Positions 36,601 through 48,118 of a stretch of 64,000 nucleotides of DNA are shown here, piece after piece; position 1 is the first letter of the stretch, and each line of letters begins with the position of its first letter. Below the pieces are notes generated by a model. It made no database searches, had not been told where the DNA came from, and worked only from the letters and a program-made list of their open reading frames with translations. Made by a program: the position numbers and the translations under genes. Origin of the DNA: Oreocharis arfaki (Eukaryota; Chordata; Aves; Passeriformes; Paramythiidae). The DNA is taken from positions 4,886-68,885 of the forward strand of contig VZRR01009806.1 of the NCBI GenBank assembly GCA_013398015.1. Direction: 5' to 3'.

Positions 36601-37565
36601 AAAAAAACCCCAGGTCAGAGACATGTACTATATCTCAATTTTTTTCTGGAATGTCCTGGCAACGCATTTATCAATCTCCTATAATATAAATTAATATCCT
36701 TATCATTACTTTTTCTGAATCTGACGGATATTCATAGAAAAGTAAAAGCTTAAATTACACTTGGTTTTCTTTCACTGTTGTTTATTCAATTATTTGAAAG
36801 CATTCTACCAATTTAAAATGTAGAATTAATTGCTCATAGGCACATGATGAATTGAATCAGTTTTAATAATGGTGCCTGTGACTGAGTAGCAACCAGTAAT
36901 CAAGTGGTTTGCTGATGATTCCTATGTCAGTGAAGATATGCAGAACAGATTGTCAGACTCCTACAGTCATTTTTTTCAAAGCAGAAATACTGTTGTTTCC
37001 CAGGAGTTTGTTATTTTTAGTGACTACTTACAAGCTGATGGTTTCTTCTTTTCTTTCTTTTTTGATGCTTCTTTTTGAATTGTACTTTGAAGGTGGAGAA
37101 ACTGCTACATTGAAGGCCCAGAACAGGAGCATACAATGTTGATAGATCCATCATGCCTTTTGGCTCCAACTTAAAAAAAAAAAATAGGCAAACTCCAGAT
37201 TCAGTTCACTCTGTAGGTTCCCAAGTACACCAAACATCTATGTAATTCACAGTAATTTTGTCTTTGATCTCATTTAAGACAGTATTAAGGTCTTACTCAG
37301 TGAGATGTTCTGAAAATGAGTGATAGTCAAATCTAAAATACTGAATTCCACTGTCAATCAATTTTTTAAGTTGTTCTTTGAGGTTTACAACAAACAGGTT
37401 ATTATCAACTATGTCCTAGTACTTATTTAACACACAGTTCTCAAACTTTTGGGGAATGAATGGACCAAAATCCCTTTACTGGTCTGTGGTGGCCTTGGCA
37501 GACAGTGTCATAACTGTACTGGTAAAAGCATTAAACACCAAAACATTGTTATCATCTTTTAAGAT

Positions 37566-38150
37566 AGAATCAGAGATTTATGAAGAATCATTTAGACTGG
37601 AAGAGACATTTAAGATCATGGAGTCCAACAGTAAATCTAACATTGTCTAGTCCACCACTCAACCATGCCCTTAAGTGCCTCATATACCTCCAGGGGTGCT
37701 GATTCCTCCACTTCCCTGGTCAACCTGTTCCAGTGCTTGGTAACTCTTTTGGTGAAGAATTTTTTCCTCATATCCAATTTAAACCTCTCCTCCAACAATT
37801 TGGGGCTATTTCCTCTTGTTCTGTAATTTATTATTTAGGAAAAGAGACCAACTCCACCTGACTACAACCTTGTTTCAGGTAGTTATAGAGAGGGATAAGG
37901 TCTTCCTTCATCAACTCTTTATAAGACTTGTGCTCCAGATCCTTACCTTCGTAGCCCTTTGCTGGACTCCAGCAACTCAATGTCTTTCTTGAAGTGAGGG
38001 GTCCAAAACTGAACTCAGAATTTGAGGTGTTGCCTCACCAGTGCTGAGTACAGGGGGTAAATCACTTCTCTAGTCCTGCTGGCCACAGTATTCTGACATA
38101 GGTCAGGATCCCAATTGACTTCTGGACACGCTGCTGGTTCAGGTTCAGTG
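37566..38150 (-). mobile_element. CR1 LINE 3' end, antisense
   Basis: Antisense CR1 beginning with the degenerate tail 'agaatcagagatttatgaagaatcatttagactggaagagac' and continuing through 'ggtgctgattcctccacttccctggtcaacctgttccagtgct', 'ggtgaagaattttttcctcatatccaatttaaacctctcc', 'tttcctcttgttctgt', 'tcaggtagttatagagagggataagg', 'caatgtctttcttgaagtgaggggtccaaaactgaactcag' and 'gctggccacagtattctgac'. It covers the same part of CR1 as the plus-strand copy at 19222, in the opposite direction. The 5' truncation point lies near 38150. The frame at 37456-37650 overlaps it and is not a gene. Confidence 0.93.
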
Positions 38151-39229
38151 ACATTTATGTATAACCGCGACAGTCTTGGCGTATTCCTTCAACTCTCGTA
38201 GAGAAAGCTAGTACACGTGGATCACATAGAACCTGGAATTTCTGACTCTGAAACTTTTGATTTGTGAACATGCACAACAATCTGCTTACAGTTATTTTCT
38301 GGCTTCTTTTGTACAAGAGCATTAATGATAATTTCGGAAGTTTTCTAAGAGAATCTCTCAGCTCTGTTGGTGGTGACTGTTGCCTCTTTGTGTGGAATGA
38401 TCCGTCATCCCTTCAGCAAGAGCTGTACATTCTGCTTGTAGAGACACCTTGATGCTGTACGAGCAGCTTTAATGCACTACCCCTCCATCTTTGACTCAGA
38501 CACCGTGCTGTCTTTTCCCTTCACTTAGCAGGCAAATCAAACTGAACAGAATGCCATGTTCCCTTCTGTCTCCAGCGTTTTACCACATTTGGGGACTTAT
38601 GGATTTTTTCCACTAGGAGGAAAAAGTAAACATGGTATTTCTTTGATGTAATCCTGTTTACAAAGATGGCACAAAACGCTGTTTCTAAAAGCACAATGGG
38701 AAGCAGAGGAGAAACAGCAGGAATGTCTTAGTGCCAAAGTGTTTTTCGGAGCACTTAGTCCACATGTTCTCTCAGATGTTGCCATTCCCTGAGCTAATTG
38801 TTCTTGTGGCTTGTTTCACTGCTTCTCTTCTCTAAGAGTGTGGGTCTTTTTCTCTTCTCCTCTTCATGAAATAGGAAATATGCACAAATCAGCACCCATT
38901 GAGATTCCCTCTAGCAGTGTTTGTGTGCTACATACATTTTGTTTGGCAAAGGGGAATAAATAATTGTCTCAGTTTAAGGACACTATTTATTTCAGCTGTT
39001 GGATCCCACCAAAATTTAAATTAACTGATGTTCTGTTTTTCAAAAAATAATGCAGTTTAAAGATATGGAATTTAAAATTGACTGAAAATTTAATCTGAAT
39101 CTTTCAGAATTTTTTTTTTCTCTAACTTGTAATGAATTCTCTCTTTGTAATGAAATTTTCATTCACCTGAAAGATGAACTTTTATGAATATGACATTTTG
39201 GAACTTTTTACAAGAAATTACACCTTTAT
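38151..39229. other. Unique DNA, mixed composition
   Basis: No gene or transposon recognised. Two short frames of 62 codons on opposite strands (38264-38452 and 38597-38785) show no domain. Confidence 0.5.
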
Positions 39230-39620
39230 AAAAAATTAATTGCTATTAAATTTATTTTCAAATTACAATCTAATTAAAGTCACATAATCTTGCACTATGG
39301 ACAGTTTCAGTAATCTCCCTTTTCAATAGAAGCAGTGTAATTTCACAGTTTCAGACTAATAATTGTACAGTAACATTTAGGCTGCGGCTACAAAAGCCTT
39401 TATTCAATTGGTATGTAAATTAATTAGGAGGATTAATGTGTGACTTTATGCCTCCAGACATACAATATGACCTTATGGTTTGCCATTAAAGACCTTAGAA
39501 TTTGCAAGTAAAAGGATGCTAATATAATGATTGTGTTGGCAAAATAACACTGGGTAAAATGAAAGCACATTTCGGATTTCAATTTGTTTTAACTTTTCGG
39601 GAAAAATTGTGTTCTATAAA
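39230..39620. promoter_or_regulatory. Putative conserved non-coding element
   Basis: This block has the look of a deeply conserved enhancer: dense homeodomain-type cores (taattg, taattaaag, ctaataatt, taaattaattagg, taatata) mixed with balanced stretches such as 'ggctgcggctacaaaagcctttattcaattgg' and no simple repeats or transposons. Assignment is by texture only; a multi-species alignment would decide. Confidence 0.3.
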
Positions 39621-39689
39621 AGAATACTGGATGTTTTATACTAAGATTTTTATCAGAGCCTTTAAGAAAGTCTAATTTTTTTAAACTCC

Positions 39690-40620
39690 TTTGGATTCAC
39701 TCCAGCAGGCCAGTTATTTCAGGCCATATTTTCTCATCTGACAAACGAGAATATTGTGGGACACAGTGTCAGAGGACCAGGAGAAGGCAAGGTATAGACC
39801 TTCCGACCATCTGCTTTATCCATATAACCAACCCTAGTGAAAAAGCTATCAGTTCATCCAACACAATTTGCCATTGCTAAATCTATGCTGACTATTTCTG
39901 TTTACTCGCTTACCTACTCATGCCTGGACATATATTCCAAAGTGACGTACTCTCTTCCAAGACAAAAGAAGAGCTTGGCCAAGCCGCAGTTATCCAGGCT
40001 CTCCTTCTGGTATGTCTTAATGAAGGGAATAACACAAAGTTTTTTTCCCAAGCAGTTGGATCAGGAGGATCTCAGTCAGGAGGATTCCTCCTCCGGTTGT
40101 CACCCTTTTTCACTAAAGTCATACAGGCACCTTAGAATCATGATCTACCAACTCTTTCAGCACTGTCAAGGTGAAATAGCTGGTGAAGTGTTCCTGCTGC
40201 TCAAGCTGATGAATTTAAATACATCCAGTTTCTCTGGGTACTTCTAAGGTGTTTCTCCCAGATGTTAGCTGTCTCACTCCTTCTCAGACTATGCTGTTAC
40301 ACACAGAGGTGTGAAAACAGACAATGTCTATGAAGATCAAGACATAAAGGAATTGAGTTCTTTAGCCCATGCCATCTCTCACTTGTTAGTTCCCCTACCC
40401 ATCAGCAAACCCACCTTTTCCCTGAAATTCTTTTCGCAATTAGCTTAAATGCAAGAGCCTTTTTTTCTTATCTCGAATATGCCTTGCAAGGTTTAGCTCC
40501 AGCTGGTCTCTGTTTTTGGATTTTTCCCTAAGTATCTGAGAAATGCTATGCTACTCTTTTGTTGTCTGTCATTTCCATCTCTGGTACACTCCTTTTTGCA
40601 TTTTAGTTCAAAAGTTATTA
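39690..40620 (-). mobile_element. Ancient CR1-type reverse-transcriptase region, antisense
   Basis: Very diverged but colinear with an antisense CR1: 'gaatattgtgggacacagtgtc', 'atctatgctgactatttctgtttactcgcttacctactcatgcctgga', 'atgtcttaatgaagggaataac', 'ctaccaactctttcagcac', 'aaatacatccagtttctctgggtact', 'cagcaaacccaccttttccctgaaattc', 'gcttaaatgcaagagcc' and 'aggtttagctccagctggtctctg'. These correspond in order to the fingers, palm and upstream part of the polymerase. Two plus-strand frames (39837-40247 and 39920-40135) are antisense shadows of it, not genes. It is older than the CR1 copies at 19222 and 37566. The right edge is uncertain. Confidence 0.68.
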
Positions 40621-42479
40621 ACATATGTGCAAAAAAGTAGGTCACATTCAGGATGAATGAGTATCAGACCAGGATAAAAACTTACCAAGTTAAAAGTTTC
40701 AGGGATGTGAATACTCTGGTGAGATTGAAATTCTGGACTACAGATGAGATATTTTGAAAAGGAAAAAAGTTACAGACACATCGATGTGTTTTACAGCCCT
40801 ATATTTTTGGCAGCTTTTAATTAACAGAACAACAAAAGAAACCAACACACCAAACACACAAAAAACCCCAAATGAGAGCCTACGGAAAGATGTGATCAAA
40901 ATGTATACTCTGCACGCAGATGACTTAAATTAGATCATTAAACTAGTACATCTTTATTAACATGTTACTTGAACACAATATTAGGTTTTGATACCATTAT
41001 TTTAACCTAATTCCTTGTAGTTGAAAAGAGTGTCAGGCTCCTAGACTAAGGTAGAGAGCAGCAGGGATCAAACAAGATATTGCATGTTGATTCATCCAGA
41101 GGAAATGCGCCAACAGAAAATTAGAAAGAATGGTTTTGAGATGTCATAGAGGATCATAACTCACTTCATCTATGTATTTATTCTGTACCTGCCTCCCAGG
41201 GTACAGAATGAACACAACTTTTCTTTCTGCCTGTGACTTCTCCTACATTAATGTGCCATTCTGTATAGGGTGTAATATGTCTCTGGGCAAAATATTAAAA
41301 AGAAAATTACCACACTAGTCAACTGAAAAAACTGGTAGTGCACATGCAGAGGTGACAGAAGCAGAAGCAGCAGGTCCTGCAGAAAGAAACTTCGTCTTGA
41401 GCCACGTGGTACTTAACACTTTACCCAGTTTATGCACATTAATTTCAAATTGTTTGAACAACTAACGCAACCTTGAAGAAAAGAGTTCCTTAAAAAAATC
41501 TCATTAATGGGCCATTGATGTAATAGCTGGCAGGCTGTCTGTCTTTACAGAGAAAGGGAAGTGAAGTAGGGAAAGGATCTGAGAACGGCTTTGGAAAGAA
41601 CTTGCTATAAGGTAAAATCCAGGCCACTGAATCAAAGCAAAATGAATCATCTCACATGACTGAGAACTGTTTCAATAATGCTTTTATTTGCCTCCTTTCT
41701 TTCTTTTATAACTCTAAATATCCCCAAAAATAAAATGTAGGCTAGTAAAATTAGCCTATTAATTATTAAGTAATGATTTATATTCCCTTTTAATTTAAAA
41801 GAAAAGCAAGCTTTACTTTCTTTATTTTCTCTCAAACTGCCTGATTTATAGAATTAAATTTTAAAAAAAGACTATATTACTGGGGAAAAAAAAGGAAAAA
41901 ATAAAACAAAGTAAAAGCAAACAAACAAAACAAAACAAAACAAAAATCCAAGAAAAATTTCTTATGGTTCCCACTTAAAGACTGATATTAGTTTTGATTT
42001 ACTTATTTTGTGTCCCTAAACATGTAAAAAACCAGACCCCTTTCAGAGCTCTCTTCTTTATCCTCTGTGTAGTGGTCCTGCCCTAGAAGTACTCTACTTT
42101 TTTAAGGGTTTAACTCCCATGAATTGAAGGTATGAAGTGAACATCAGTTCTTCAAACAACTACATTAGTAATTCTATAGATAAACAATTTTGATGAGCTA
42201 CTGACCTGTTACAAAACAAATGCTACACAAAATAAAATGTCCTTCAACCCCAGTTCACCCCATCACTTCCGTCTTTGTGAAATAATGGAGGGTTTTGCCT
42301 GTGCTGTGGAGACTATGTTTGCTTCCTTTGGGTAAGCTGGCTGTTTTTCATTCTCTCTCTTCTGTGACCCTTGGGGAAAGAGTCTGGACAGATTGACTGA
42401 TTAGCGAAAATTAGTGTCTAATGTTGAGGATGTTTTATGTATTAGGTGTGTGTGTCTGTTTTACTTTTCTCTATGAAAG
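40621..42479. other. Unique AT-rich DNA with (CAAAA)n tract
   Basis: No gene recognised. The A/C-rich tract at 41880-41946 is the only repeat. 41520-41640 and 42240-42450 are more balanced in composition but without a readable frame. Confidence 0.5.
41880..41946. repeat. A/C-rich tract, (CAAAA)n
   Basis: Poly(A)-rich start followed by several CAAA and CAAAA units ending at 41946. Confidence 0.9.
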
Positions 42480-42930
42480 TCCACAGTCCGGATTCGCCAA
42501 AATTATTTCTGCTTTTTGTCAGTCTGATACAGATTTTAATGATGAATTCTGATTAATAAAATGGCAGTTAATTAAACTTCTCTGACTTAATGCAATTTAT
42601 GTAATTTCAAGGCTGCATAAGGGTCTTATCATAATATTCTTCTGTGAAAACCTGTAACAGAATAATAAAATTTTTAGTTCTGGTCTGAGAATATCTCTGC
42701 TGGTAGAAGGAGGCATAATCTTTTTTAATTAGAGCAAAACTTGTTTAATCTGACGGTTGATTAATCTGTCCAATGCCTAAGTGGCACTGCTATTTAATAA
42801 CTGTTCTAGTTTTGCTAAGATCTACCCTGTAGAAGTTTCTGGAGGGAGAATTGGATGAACAACTGCTTTATTTCTGACTCACTAATTTAAATAAATTATA
42901 GGCTTCTTAATTACTCATATCTCTTTTATA
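42480..42930. promoter_or_regulatory. Putative conserved non-coding element
   Basis: A repeat-free block with many homeodomain-type cores (gattaataaaatggcagttaattaaac, tttttaattagagc, gttgattaatctg, aatttaaataaattatagg, cttaattactc) separated by balanced sequence. No open frame runs through it. As with 39230-39620, the claim is one of texture and needs alignment. Confidence 0.3.
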
Positions 42931-45900
42931 TCTCCTATGGCCTTGCTCTTCCAGGTGGCAAAGTCTGCAGTACTTAGAAATATTAACACTGAAATTAACA
43001 TAAAATACTAGCTTGTAGACATTATGTCTTCATGCTACTAGACAAAGATTTTAGACTCAGTTGTCGATGTCAGAAAAAGACGGGAAATCAGTAATGCAAG
43101 ATATTACGAAGAAGTATCTAAAAATCTGTATGTTTATTTCACTGTGACTCTTCAAATGGCTCACAATGGAGTTCATTTAGAGGTAGAATACTATGTGCCA
43201 GGTCAAGTTCTACATGTAACTATCTTGTACAGCCAGATGGAGAACTTTGAAGAAACTTTCTCATACCAATTTTTCCTATTTGGGTCTAGTGTTAATAGCT
43301 TTCTGCTTATGAAAGTATACAAATTATATTATAAATGGAAATAAAAAATTGTAGCAGCTCAACTCGTTTATACATCACCCGAGGTACAAATTCTTGCTAA
43401 TCAGAACAGCTCTCTGCTGCATTTCTTGAACATTATCTGAACTGCAAGAAGTCCAAAATCAAAATATATTGAATAGCAACAGCTGGGCTTTATTGCTGAG
43501 CTAGATTTCCACAGAGTTTTAGTAGTACAAACAAATTATTTTTAGTGGTATCTTATAGACTAATTAGTTTAGCAGGCTCAAAGTGTGGTTTTGTGGATAT
43601 GTCTCTCAGGTTTTTCTCTGTGTAAGACATCATTCGGTGTAATAATATTCCCCTCAAGACTGATATTGCTTCCTCTTGGTTGAAAAACCCAGAGCTCTGG
43701 TCAGTTTGTCCTTGCAGAAAACCAGGCAGGATTAAAATCTTCCTGCCTATGAGAAAAATAAAGTACGGTATGTGAAATGTCAGCCACTGAATTTTGCAAC
43801 TATTCCCTACTCCCTTTCCCCTCCCCATATACCAATTTTAATTGTTAGTGGAGTAAGAAATAGAAGTGTAAAATCCACAGGTATTGTCTGAAAACCTTGG
43901 CTAATTCCAGTGACAACTACAAACACAAGCCTTTAAGGTATGCTTACTGTTCTAGCAGCTGATCTTCCAGTCTCTGAAAAATGATAGCTCACTTCAGTGA
44001 AAATAAACAGAATATATGATATTGATTTTACCATGGCTCATTGAAAGGTCTGTTGTATAGGTGATATTGTGGAATTGCCACATGATAAAGTGACTACTGG
44101 GCAGGAACATTCTTTGTCGCTTCTATCTCCTCAGTTTTCTCCTACATTATCTTCTTCGTGGGAATACGTAATCCCTTTGAAATAATATATATGTACTTCC
44201 TAATATTTTTTGCAGCCAGGAAAAAAAAAGTTGAATCAACTTTACGTGTAGTCATAAATATCTTCAGCTTATATAATTTCTTGATATTCCTAGAGTTGCT
44301 TGTATACGTCAGTTTAATCATCAGCCTAAATATTTCCATGTTCATGTCTCGAATTTCCATGACACCTGAACGTCTTATTTGGAAATTAATTTCAGAAAAA
44401 TTGCATTTCAGAGCTGCCTTTAGTATCTTAGTACAACACAGACGTGGATGCATGCCTTGGCAGGATTTCGGAGCTTTGACAAGTATGAGCTTTGTCGTGT
44501 AGATATGGGTGTATGCCTAGCCTGGTTTAGCGCTGAGAGCAACTACAGAAAATGAAGAATGAGTAGTTACTTGTTGTTATTTTCTGTCACTAGTAGTATT
44601 TTTTTTTTTTCTTCTTAAACTTATATTGCAAGGACAGAGCACAATAATAAACCAGAAATGGTCAGAGCTAAGGAGCAGTGAGCTTAACTGACACGCTTTA
44701 TAGCCACTATTGAATAAATCAACAAAACTTGTACTGAACCTTCATTTGCTTTTGCTCCCAATAGAGAGTGCGTAGTTATGGGTGAAATTTCTAAACCAAA
44801 ATTTATTTTACTAGCAGTAATTTCCTGTTGACAGCAGTAGGGCATCTGCTTGTATCTACAGGATTTTATAATGCCAAAATCTTGCCAAAGACTGCCTGAA
44901 TCACATTATTTTCCTCAGCTCAGAGAGCGAATAAAATTATTAGGGGTTTACAGTTCTTGATTAATTGGATCCATCTTTCAGTTAGCATCAGACTTCCTGT
45001 TATAGAAGATGTAATGGAGCTCTGGTAGTTCAAGAAATAATGAGAAGAGGAAATTAGTATAAAATAAAAATGTCAGAGCAATGGATCAAGCGTGTTGAGA
45101 GGAAAAGGGAAAAAGAGGACAAATTGTTCATCATAGTGTGTGCTGCCACATGATGCTTGAGCCCAAGGATAATCTCTTGTTTTTATTCACCGTGCTGTAT
45201 ATACTGTTTACATTTTCAAGCAGAAATTCGAGCGAGATCCCAAGTAAGATGTATGCAAGTGCTGATGTAAATACAGTGTTACTGGTGTTACCTTCTGAGG
45301 CACTAAAGCTACACTAGAGCTACACAGGTGGGGAATTTCTAAAATAGACATAGACATAACGATTAGCCCTCATAAGTCCTTCTGACCCTGTGCATTTCTA
45401 GTACTGCTCTTTTCCTTCAGCCTTGCTTTTCATACAGCAACCTCCACTGACTATTTTAGTTGCAGCAAATTCCATGCAGGTACCTCTGGGTGTCCAAGAA
45501 AAGTCTTTTAAACCTCCTGAGAAGTCTGGCTGATTCACTGCTCCACTCAGGATCCCTTGATCTCTTCTTCCAACCCACATAATTTCTCACTCTTTTTGTC
45601 ATCACTTTTTGTGATCAGGAAGCATCCCCAAACTGAGTAATCTTCCCTGATCGTGTAATCATCGAGTTTCATCTTGTTGTATGAACTTTCTTTTTCTTCT
45701 CCTCTTTCTTAAGCCTGATTCATAAATATATCTAATGGTTTATATTTAATAAAAGGATCAGCTTGAAGTAATTTTTTTTGCTACTATTGTGAATTTCATT
45801 ATTTTTATATTCATAAGTGACTTTGAGGGAAAGACTTTGTGTATGTGGGCTCATAGATTTAAATCAAAATGTCAAATGTTCCAATAATTTTGCAAAGCAG

Positions 45901-47829
45901 ATTACTTCTGAAAAAAAATAATTGTAGGCCTCAGAAATCTCAGCAAGCGATGGAAGTACCAAGATTATAGGAATTCTTTGGTCATGGTATGCTCAGTTGT
46001 CATCTGCAATTTGAATGGGTGGATAGTACCTTTCTTTTCTACTTCTCCTTTCCTGGAACTGGGCTTCCAGAGATCACAGACATAGTAACAAAGCCAAATG
46101 ATTTGTTTTCACTCTATGCACACATTCTTTTGGGGATAATCATTTAACTATCTAAGAGATTAGCCACAGACAAGATCTCTATTCTGATATGTCAGATGGC
46201 AATGAAACACTTTTTGAATCTAGAAATATTTATTTGAATGAACTATTTTATACAAGTTGTCAGAGCTGTCATAAGTGTCCCCAGTGCATCTGACACCATA
46301 GTGGAGCAAAGGACTTAAATAAGCATCTGTGTTTTACTAGAGATGATTAAGGTGTGGCCGGATCCTGCACAACATAAAATAATCTTAAAGTAATTCCAAA
46401 TGCAGTAATTAACAATATTTTCAAAAGAACTTGTAGGTTAGGTGAGAATACAATCTTTCAGAAATGCTTTGACTTTGCTGCACAGCCCTAAAGCAAGCCT
46501 GATGAGACAAAAAGAGTAGAAACTCACATTGATCAGTCAGGTAACTATTTTCTTATCCTAGAATTATTTTGTCTTTCTAAATGAGATACTCCTAGCATAG
46601 CAAATGCTAAGTTTAGAGAATTCACTGGTAGAATTTCTTTGATGTGCAATACAAGGGAAATGTAGAGTTCCAAACTTGCAATATTTTTTTCAATATTTTT
46701 CAATAGTACATACATAACTAAAGTGCTTTCATAAAACAATGTGGGGTTTTTTGTTTATTATACTGAAAGCCTTATACTGACTATAATTTGCAGCAAATAT
46801 TTCTAATTGCTGTTAATCAGATGCCATACAGTATGTATCATAGCTTAAATATGCTGTATCAATAATCTTCTTCTGAGTCATAGTAAAAGGTACCATATGG
46901 TACCAAAAAAAGAAATTGAAATTCAGCACCAGCTGAAAATTTATTTCATATTTTTCTCTTCTCAAAGTCCATTTCTAAATTTAATGACCTATATGTATGT
47001 GTCGGAAATGGAATGTCAAATATTTTGTGGAATAAATTACAGCCAAAAATATGTGCTCTAATGTAATTTTTACACCTAGAAATTTTTGTTGAGTAAATGA
47101 TTAGGAATAAATTTTAGTAAAGTGAAATGGAAGGATAAAAAAAAAATCCTCAGTACCTGGTGTAAACTCTGTTGTCCACTATGTTTCCTGCTGGAATGAA
47201 CCACCTAACAACTGCTAATCACCTGGAGTACTGTATTTTCTCTTTCAATCTCAATGCATTTTACCTAATTTAGAAGTTAATTCTAAGGTACCACTGCACT
47301 GTAAATTTCCTTCTGCTGAAAAGTATGTGAGCAACAAGAGACATTTTCAAACTAATATTATCTAGTTAAAAAAATCTGAATAGGCAGCTATTTTTAAGGA
47401 AGAATGTGGAATGGAGAAAGCATCTGTAGAATTTTTCTTTCTTTGTGATTACACATGATCCAGTTAGATGCATTTGCACCTAAGTAACAAAATTAGTAGG
47501 TTATTCAATGTCATATACTTATTGTAGTCCTTTACTGCCCAAAGCAGTCAGTTGCAAAGCATTCAAGTGCATGAATGCATGCTTATATCTACCTATAAAA
47601 TTTTTTGGCGTAAAATGTTTTTGCATTTGTATTTATTTTGGGGACATAATCTCATTATATTATCTGGAATGCATTATTAAGTGAATAGATTTGGTTAAGA
47701 AATATCATGTGGGCTGGAATATGATTAGCAGCTCGAATGGCATTTGCTATATCAGATACATTAGCACTCAGGTGAAAAAAGTAGAAGATCTCCCACGCAA
47801 AGCATGCTACGTTAACTGTAACTAAATTG
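42931..47829. other. Unique AT-rich DNA
   Basis: No gene or transposon recognised. Frames at 43144-43344, 43553-43828, 44142-44502 and 45398-45580 show no domain. The palindrome at 46889-46904 is the one structured site. Confidence 0.5.
46889..46904. repeat. Perfect 16-bp palindrome GGTACCATATGGTACC
   Basis: The sequence equals its own reverse complement over all 16 bases, with two GGTACC blocks around ATAT. It is GC-richer than its surroundings. Function unknown; it could be a symmetric protein site or chance. Confidence 0.95.
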
Positions 47830-48065
47830 GGGGGAGGGGAGTTGCTTTAAAATAATAATTATCTAAGCTATTAAATGCATCAAGAACAAAATTACTCCAC
47901 TTTCTGTGTCTTATTGTATGAAAATGCATTGCATGAAATGTTTCAGAATAATGAAAGCTAATAAAATGAATGCCATCACATATGTAAGTTCATTGAAATT
48001 TACGGTAAATGCATTATATTTGTTCTTAAATATTTAAAATGGACTATTATAATAAATGTGGCGTT
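47830..48065. promoter_or_regulatory. Putative conserved non-coding element
   Basis: Contains 'aataataattatctaagc', ATGCAT-type octamer-like words repeated several times (tgaaaatgcattgcatgaaatg, ggtaaatgcattatatt) and 'gctaataaaatgaatgccatcacatatg', with no repeats or long frame. Flanked on the right by the G/T-rich simple tract. Confidence 0.25.
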
Positions 48066-48073
48066 AAAAGCTT

Positions 48074-48118
48074 AGGTTTTTTTGTTTTGGGGTTTTTTTG
48101 GTTTTTTGTTTTTTTTAA
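48074..48118. repeat. G/T-rich low-complexity tract
   Basis: Runs of T punctuated by GG or GGGG groups (ttttggggtttttttggttttttg). Confidence 0.85.

Larger units (their letters stand above)
27206..37565. other. Long unique AT-rich stretch without recognisable genes
   Basis: Over 10 kb with no transposon I can name and no convincing exon. The longest frame in the whole window, 138 codons on the minus strand at 28630-29046, lies here. It has a hydrophobic start and a basic middle but no family signature and no splice or promoter context. A TA tract lies at 33587-33602. Frames at 27642-27956, 31189-31371, 32195-32528 and 33431-33863 look like chance. Confidence 0.5.

Noticed and set aside
39837..40247. 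136-codon plus-strand frame as a gene
   Set aside because: It lies on the antisense strand of an old CR1 reverse-transcriptase fossil.
45232..45241. Micro-exon before GTAAGA, behind 'tttacattttcaagcag'
   Set aside because: About 20 bases only; splice-like signals of this quality occur by chance many times per window.
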